NCBI RefSeq assembly: GCF_910592395.1
Contig: NC_088325.1
Span: 14,758,109-14,822,108, forward strand
Direction: 5' to 3'
From: Lineus longissimus
Lineage: Eukaryota > Nemertea > Pilidiophora > Heteronemertea > Lineidae
Length of the DNA stretch: 64,000 bases
The notes under the pieces are model-generated. The model searched no databases. It worked only from the letters and a program-made list of their open reading frames with translations, and had not been told where the DNA came from. Shown in pieces: positions 57,045 through 64,000 of this stretch. Within the stretch, counting starts at the first letter, position 1. Every line of letters begins with the position of its first letter. The position numbers and the translations under genes were made by a program.

Positions 57045-57072
57045 TCAAATTCTAATCAAAATTAGAATTTGA
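57045..57072. repeat. 12-bp perfect hairpin
   Basis: TCAAATTCTAAT and ATTAGAATTTGA are separated by CAAA, an exact stem of 12 pairs with a 4-base loop. Confidence 0.7.
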
Positions 57073-57281
57073 CTTAAAATTTGCATCCGATCTCCCTGAC
57101 TAACTTGACGTCCTCCGCCTCCTGGCGACGAAGTAACGAACCTCTTCCGTCACAAAGCAAGAGGATGTGAATTATAACAGTGAAATATCTTGCAATTGAA
57201 CCCTGCCTTCGTCATTGATTACGATGAGCACCAATATGGAAAATTGACATACACGCAGAAATGCATGCCGGGAAAACTTAC

Positions 57282-57317
57282 ATCGGGCAGCTTGATTGCT
57301 GCGATCAGTTCATCCAT
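57282..57317 (-). CDS. Candidate first coding exon of an unidentified gene
   Basis: ATG at 57317 opens MDELIAAIKLPD, directly followed by a strong GTAAGT donor in phase 0. The remaining exons would be at lower coordinates but none was found, and the phase does not match the PAN/FN3 gene. Not recognised; could be chance. Confidence 0.3.
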
Positions 57318-59315
57318 TGCTCCTCAGATGGAGTAAGCGTCGATTACAGCGGGACGACAAAACAATGATGAATCTTTAAAACTGTTGTCAAGGCAACCAG
57401 CGACAGCTCGCAGTTTCTATCGATTTCCTCCGTCGCAGCAGCATGCGCATATTTCGTCACGTGAAATCGAAAGCGAGGCAATGAAAACACAGGACCACCA
57501 TGATTTTTAATTCAGGCAGACGATTGTGATTTGTGACATGGTCAAAGGAGAGTGCCACTGTGTCTGATTCCGATTTTCAATTTATATGCAACCCATTTGA
57601 TACAGAATTCCTTTGATAACAAAGTGATCTTTACAGCATGGTATGCATTGACATGTGTATGTGTGTACACCTGTGTCCTACTTCATGACATTATATGCAT
57701 TGAACAGTTATTTTTAAAGTTTTTTTATTGATGGTTCCATTGATTTCAATGGCAGTTATTATTGAAATCTAGTGTGTTGTTGCACGATTCAATACCTTGC
57801 AGCACTCAGTACGCAGCTGCCGCAATCGATGGTGAAGTGACAGAGTCGCTGTGTTACTGTGTCAATTACGATCCACTCTCATAATAGGGAAGATAATGAA
57901 TCATCAACACAAAGGCATTGAAGAACTGTGTCACATATCGCAGATCGTATTATACCAAGTCAGCATTGTCCGAGTCTTGCTAACTATCGGAACCAACAGC
58001 TACGCAAAATTCTCACGTTTCCAGCATCAATCGCCATTCTCAGCTGCTATTTCTAGCATCTACCACTTCCAGGATCTGTCATCGTTCTATTTATAGATCG
58101 CCACCGATAGCTCTCATCCGTAGCGCGATGCCTGCTTCATTTGTGCACTAGATGCCGTAATAGTCGGACGCGGTTAAGAACATCGTGGAGAGTTATCATA
58201 ATACTTCTTGAATCTATTGATAGGATATTTTGAGTTTTTTACCATCGACTTGTATATTATTTTGCGGATATACGAACTAACTGACGGGATACTTTCTTTG
58301 AGTGAAATTTGGAGGCGGCCTATGACAAGTCGAAACTGAAAAGGTAAGCTTTACTTTTAAGTTGTTCTTTATATATATTTTTTCTTTTTACAAGTTCTTT
58401 TTCTGATGTAACTTATCATTCAGTATTTCCAAGTTTCTTCCAAAATATCGTAGGTTAGAAACTAAAGGTTATTTAGGCCCAACTTTACTTTATTGAAGAT
58501 TCAAGCCTACATGGACGGCTCGAGTAGGATTTATCTTCTACAAGTAACATCTTTCCAGTAATTGCTGCATGCATGTTGGAAATCACAGGCCCAGATCCAA
58601 GGTACAAATCATTTTTTCAAGCACACATCCAAACTAACTTTCCAGAATGTTTAGTAAGAAAGAAGTTATTTTTCTTTGAATTATTTTAACAGTAACTTGA
58701 TGAATTTACGTAATGACCACTGCGCTGGTTATGAAGGCTTCGATGAAGCAGACACAACCGTACTATTTTGCAACTGAATGGATAAGACATTCCTGTATTT
58801 TTGATAACATGATAATGTCCCAATTACACCCTAACCCCCACCTGAGACTAACAGGCAACTTGAAACAATCATCGCTATCATCATTTGGCGGATTGAGACT
58901 TTAGATCTCATAATTGAGCAAATTGGGCTCATTTTGTTAGGGTACCAAGATTTAGGTACAAATTGGGCTAATTTGACAGAAGGACTATCTTGCAAGTGGT
59001 TTCTTTACAAGTGGGCCTTCCTTGCATTTTGTTACACCTGTGAATGTTTAACACTTCAGGTGTTATCTTAACACTTAACGATCTAGAACACCCTTCGTTA
59101 CACAAGCTGGTTCGCCTTGGGAAGGTGTAGAGAATCATCCATGATCGACGCATAAATATCCGTAAAACAACATAAAATATCTCAAACAGTTTTAGGATAA
59201 TGACAAGCCCTATCTTCATCTACTTTCATGTTCAATGTTAAAACGAGTAAATAGATTTGAGTTCAGTCCGATAGGAAAATACATGTTTGCTTAATGTTTA
59301 CGATGTTTGTTTCAG
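57318..59315. other. Upstream region with candidate non-coding 5' exon of the 59.4-kb gene
   Basis: A GTAAGC donor at 58344 after ACTGAAAAG could end a 5' UTR exon joined to the acceptor at 59315. No protein-coding exon was recognised in this stretch. Confidence 0.35.
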
Positions 59316-59356
59316 GTAGAATCAGCTCTGATAGTGACAGTCGCCCCCTTTCAAAG

Positions 59357-59414
59357 ATGGGGTCGTCGACATTATACGTACAAGTTGCAGTCCTTCTCGC
59401 GTACATAATTGGAG
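59357..59414 (+). CDS. Signal-peptide exon of an unidentified secreted or membrane protein (rest not found)
   Basis: After a TTTCAG acceptor (ends 59315), ATG 59357 opens MGSSTLYVQVAVLLAYIIGG, then a GTAAGT donor in phase 1. This is the normal first-coding-exon layout of a modular extracellular protein, like those elsewhere in this window. The following exons are probably beyond 64000 or too divergent to recognise. Confidence 0.5.
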
Positions 59415-62400
59415 GTAAGTGCCGTTGTCAGTCTTTTTATTCTTACGTCATGTTAATCACTTGTATAGGACCGATTGTACTGTCCGGTGGCAAAAAAACC
59501 AGTCCCTTCAGTGTGATTTAGTCTAAAATGACAGGAGAAAGGTGTAAACTGATTGTCAAACCCATCCGCTTGGGACTGCCACTCCCTGATTTCGTAAAAT
59601 CGAAGTCCATCCTGACAACTTCCTTTTGTAAAGGAGAAGTCCACAGCGAAAGATTGGAGGCCGGTATCCTCCTCAATCTTTTATCTGTCACGTACATTTA
59701 GCGTCGAAGATGCTCGGGGCCGTATTTCTAGAGACGACCGTATTTGGCGTTGCCATCATAATGGTCGTGAAAAGGACAATACCATATATTTGCTATTAAA
59801 AGTAATACGTACAATGACTAAATCATTCTTCATGCATTATTGAATGCATATGTATTATACCTCTGTACCAGAAGCAAAGGTCTGGCATGCTTCATCATAA
59901 TCTCCGTTCAGACAAAGAGGGGGGAAATGTTACAGCTTGAAAAAGGGGATCGCAGAAGTATTTATTATTTTCAAACTGTACTGTAGCATTTAACTTCACC
60001 TGACAGTACTGGTAACATCATAAGTTATTGATACTGCTATTAGTAAGTAAATAAGCTGTGGTTTTCCAATTATTGGAACACACCAGTAAATCAACTCAAA
60101 ATTAGTTTTGGTGTTAGACATTCACTAAAAATCGTTCTCCATAACAGTCACAAAAAAGCAATTATCGAATTACACAGCATTATAATGTATGTACATTACT
60201 AATGTATTAATCAATAGGCTTTTAAAAATACTGTAAATGTATTTATCTTATTAAAGTTCAGAGTATCTCCCGGTCCCACTTTTCCTTTCAGCATGAAATT
60301 TGAAAAAATAATTTGATAAAAATTAGACACATTGTTCAAAATATCGATCCCTAGATTGACGCATACAAAAATAAAGCCCTTTTGAACAAAATATCGATAC
60401 TGATTTTTTTATCGTCAGAATTCTGATAAATTGGTTTGAAACTTTAAAGTTTGCAATTCAGACATACGATTCCGCGTCTACAAATGTATAGTTGGGGGTT
60501 GTCCAGGGCATCGTTGATAGTTCGCCCGATCATCATCATTTCCATCATCATCAGCGGATCTGAAAGCGGTACCCCTTTTCCAATGTCTTGTTATGCAATA
60601 ACCACTTAACATTTGTTTTGTATCCATATTCCAGTCCCAGAGCTGGCATGTATTAGATAACAATGGTCATTAGGCCCTCCAGTATGGCTTGGAGCTCATA
60701 ACCATTGTATATATTGATATACTAGTATACGAATACCACTAGTATAGACGTAGTGCAGCTGGAGCAAAAAATACTAATTATGATATGTTCTATTTAATTA
60801 CTAGCTATAATATCACGATTCCAGACCATCATTTAATAATGAAGTGTTAATTGTCTATTGTATGATACTTTTGTAGTAGTATTGATGGAATGAATGGAGC
60901 CTCCGGCAGTTTTATATGCTGTGGCTTGCAGCTTGCAGACTATGTTCGTTGATATTCCCGTCAAATAGATCGTCATGAACATATCTCTCTTCGTCGTCAT
61001 TAGGTCGGTGGTTAAATTCAGATCACTTGACCAATTCAATGCATTACCGTGTGATGACATCATCAGTTATCTTTGTTGACAACTTTGAACTTTCGTATAA
61101 TTACAACTTTCCATGACAGATGTTAGTTTCTCAGCACCCTGGCCTTATTTCCTGTTTCATCGCTTTCTTCAATCCCTTCAGGCCATTACCTACCCTCTCT
61201 GATGGAATACATGGAATAGGCCTACTAACTATGTTGCCTAAGTCCTGAATATGATACCGCCATAAGCTTCATTTGTTACAGCTTTGTGCTATTTTCATAC
61301 CAACGTATGCACACGTATGTCGTGAGCTACTGGAAGCTTTCCGTGATCGAAGCCTAAGGGCCCAAACTTAAAAGTGTTTGCACAGAATAACATTTTCTGT
61401 ATTGTATTTTTTGTCAAAAGCCCTACCTTTTAGTATTGAGCAATTTTCTTGCATATATGTGTATGAATCTGTGTTCTTGTTGTAGCATTTCGGAAATATT
61501 GTCTCAGGATGTTACATCAGTGATGATATATGTTTTAGGTGGCGTTTCATTTGATGCAAAATTGGGGGGGGGGGGGGGGGGGTAGGCGGACTCGAGAAAA
61601 CTTCCACCGACAAAATGCTTATTGCGCTAGGGATACCAGTTTTTCTTTGCACCCTGCAATCGATCTGTTTGCATAAAAATTACAAGCATCACCATTCTAA
61701 AACAATAACACAGTCTTAAGTACCCTCGTACCGTGTGTGACATGCCATGCGGCCGTCCTCTTGGGCAACTGTTCGCATGGTACAGAACATGTCCTTCGGA
61801 TGTTTGTGGCGCGAATCGATATGTTCGCGCCAAAAGAATTTCATTGACTGATCACGCGTTCGCATGTGGTTTTTAATGCATCATAGAATCAATGAGGAGC
61901 AGAGAATCGAAAGCGACATTTCTAGTCTCTGACATTGACATATATTTTTAGACTTTTTAGGCTGATCAAAAGTGCATCGCCGCTGGATTCATCAGACTGA
62001 ACCAATCGAAAGGGAGCATTTGAGTAAGACCTCTGGCCAATCTTCCTTACAGGGAGGTGGTGAACTGGCCTTACGAGTTTCGTTTCGAATCCTCAAGGCC
62101 ATGATTGATAAGATTTCAACGAAATGCAAGCCTTGCTTAGTAATCCTTTTGAGAAATGTCAGAGAAGGGCAGAAGTGGGTGGTAGTGAACGCCAGGTCAT
62201 GCTTTGAAGGTTTTCAGGTTGCTGCCTTTAATCATGTAATGAAAGTAATTTGGACTTGATCTGCTCAAATTCGGGCAGCCACTTTTGTAACCCTGAGAGA
62301 CATTCTCCAAGCTTTCCAGTTGTTAACCTTTGCCATGTGCAGAGACTGGCATCCTAGCTAAACTTTCACTCCGAGATGAATAAGGCTTAGAATCGCGATT

Positions 62401-64000
62401 GCCCGGGAGAACAATCGCAGAGTGAGCCATCGATGTCCACAAGGGGAGGAAATTGACCCTTACAGCGCTTTCCACCATTGAGAAAGATCGTTCAACAGCG
62501 ATGACAATCCATGAACGCCAATCAAACGTGAATGACTTGAGATCCCCTGCTGTGTTTGTCGGCCCAAATCTAAAGTTATATTCAAACTGTGTACGTACTG
62601 TTTAGTTTCAACGTAGCTTTGTGTACAGTTTAACTCGGTTCTCTGCGTGCCAAGTTTCATTCATCATATTTGCTTTACTATCGCCATATTTTACCAGCGG
62701 GAGACATGTTAACAATATCCCCGAACAAACCGAGCCATTATCATGCAGAAGCCCTACGTCATTGAGCGTATTTCATTTTTTTCCAAATTTGATTCTGAAT
62801 AAAATGTGGGCTGCAAATTTAGCTACACCATGGCAAACTGTATCGCTCTGTGTTCACAAAGCACATCATATTGTTAATGTCTGTTATTTGTGGCTCGCTT
62901 CCCAAATGCTGTAACATTGTGTACCTATCATGATTTTCCCACCGAGGGATCGGGTCACTTAATCATGCGAACATGAAGTCAATTTATTGAATGATAGTTA
63001 CGCTCTTTGCCCAGGTCGGGGTCGCCCATGATATCAATAATGTTGATAGCGGTGAACATACCAAGTGCACTTTTGTTGCTTTGTTTACCCATGTGATGGT
63101 AAAAAGTATCAAATGCTTATCTGCTTTATGGAAATGTTGTGAAAGCGAAGCCGTGTATTGATACGATTGCTGTCATATTTAAGGGGGCGGGGAGGGGCGC
63201 AAGCGGCTGTTGGGAGGAGGGGTCGTAAATTACTTTTTCCCCAATCTGCATGAGAAACACGCATTTCGGATACGTCTGGGATGGGTGAGGGGGCAGTAGG
63301 CTCTTGTGTCCCGCTGAGTACGGCCCTGTACACTACTGCCTTCAAACGTGATGTCGGTCACTTTAGCTCGAATTGACCCGATATCCTGGCTCGGCAGAGA
63401 TATACGTAATGGCACAATATCTGGCCGATGCCGACTTTTCTCTACGGTACTGTAGTACTTGGAAGCATTGGTCATTTGGAAAATGCTTATCCCTTCATCA
63501 TGTCCAACAGCACACAATCTGTGTAACAGTAAATATCTAAAATACATGGAGACTTTTCTGCTCAGCGCTTTCGGAAGCATTGTCGGTCAACATCAACCAG
63601 AATTTCCCTGAATACATACGGGGTTTGTGTGCGTTCTGCCTCCGTGATGGTCATTTAGCGTGCTGGTGATGCAATAGTTGATGTTGATAATATAAATGAT
63701 TGATTAGATTATGTGACCTGATGAGAAAATACAAAACAGTCTTGTTAGGTAATCACTCAATCAGTTATAGATCGATCCATGTTGGGCATGGGATATGTAT
63801 AAGTGTACGTAATGCTGTTGATTCAATGCACTTAGTTGATTTGATGCACTTAATGCATCAAGTTATAGGAACTGAACTATGTACGGCCCTAGCCATGTCT
63901 CCGCAACACTTGTCCGTCGTACCAGCAATACCATCCTGCAGCGAAAGATCGCATGCACGTTCATGCAAGTACACTGCATAAGATCAGCAGGACTGGCTGG
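59415..64000. other. Probable intron and/or intergenic sequence to the window end
   Basis: No exon with recognisable protein similarity or good splice context was found. AT-rich, with a G homopolymer near 61564-61582. Open frames at 61972-62259, 62621-62914 and 63230-63580 have no domain features. Confidence 0.45.

Larger units (their letters stand above)
52838..57281. other. Repeat-rich region upstream of PAN/FN3 gene
   Basis: The missing 5' exon of the PAN/FN3 gene should lie here or further right, but no signal-peptide exon with a phase-1 donor was convincing. Contents: inverted repeat 53701-53714/53840-53853, TCG-rich minisatellite 54330-54425, foldback element 55101-55864 with SINE-like insert, minisatellite 56585-56835, and hairpin 57045-57072. 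An unassigned 131-codon plus-strand open frame lies at 54498-54893; it has no recognisable domain. Confidence 0.5.

Noticed and set aside
1-64000. CRISPR arrays, bacterial operons, insertion sequences, rRNA genes
   Set aside because: None was seen. The spliced gene structure shows this is animal nuclear DNA.

Overview
This is a window of an intron-rich animal nuclear genome. Every confident gene is split by GT-AG introns whose phases join correctly. Ancient animal genes (IFT46, mitochondrial ribosomal protein L39, an SLC16 transporter) lie beside fast-evolving secreted or membrane proteins (Ig-like receptors, C-type lectin, antistasin-like inhibitor, a large PAN/FN3 protein). The DNA is AT-rich between genes and carries many short inverted-repeat elements and two tRNA-derived SINE-like units. 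The gene mix suggests a marine invertebrate, most likely a lophotrochozoan such as a brachiopod, annelid, nemertean or mollusc. Amphioxus or another deuterostome cannot be excluded from sequence alone.

Layout. 1-3852 (+): 3' part of an SLC16/monocarboxylate transporter. 3853-8088: non-coding, with a cluster of palindromic repeats near 4.1-4.5 kb and a short TIR element near 5.1 kb. 8089-16185 (-): IFT46 in ten exons. Within its intron 2 lies a 659-codon open exon, with three SAM-like repeats, that can splice in frame into IFT46. 16929-18870 (+): MRPL39, head to head with IFT46. 20098-21780 and 22643-25373 (+): two tandem paralogous Ig-like type I membrane proteins with the same exon-phase pattern. 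27546-31394 (+): secreted protein with two C-type lectin domains joined by a Thr/Ala/Pro linker; exon 4 has tandem partial duplicates beside it. 32262-33122 (-): small secreted protein with two antistasin-like domains. 36892-37998 (+): rhodopsin-family peptide-type GPCR with a 5' UTR intron and an overlapping uORF.

39133-52818 (-): about 5.3 kb of coding sequence in 21 exons, giving 11 PAN/apple-like modules followed by 8 fibronectin type III modules. Most exons are exactly one domain flanked by phase-1 introns. Its signal-peptide exon was not found. 57282-57317 (-) and 59357-59414 (+): isolated first-coding-exon candidates of two genes that are otherwise unresolved. The rest of 53-64 kb is repeat-rich and apparently non-coding.

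The genes do not form an operon. The one plausible functional linkage is the shared upstream region of IFT46 and MRPL39. The lectin, antistasin, Ig-like and PAN/FN3 genes are all predicted extracellular or cell-surface proteins of the kind used in recognition, matrix or defence, but the sequence does not prove those roles.
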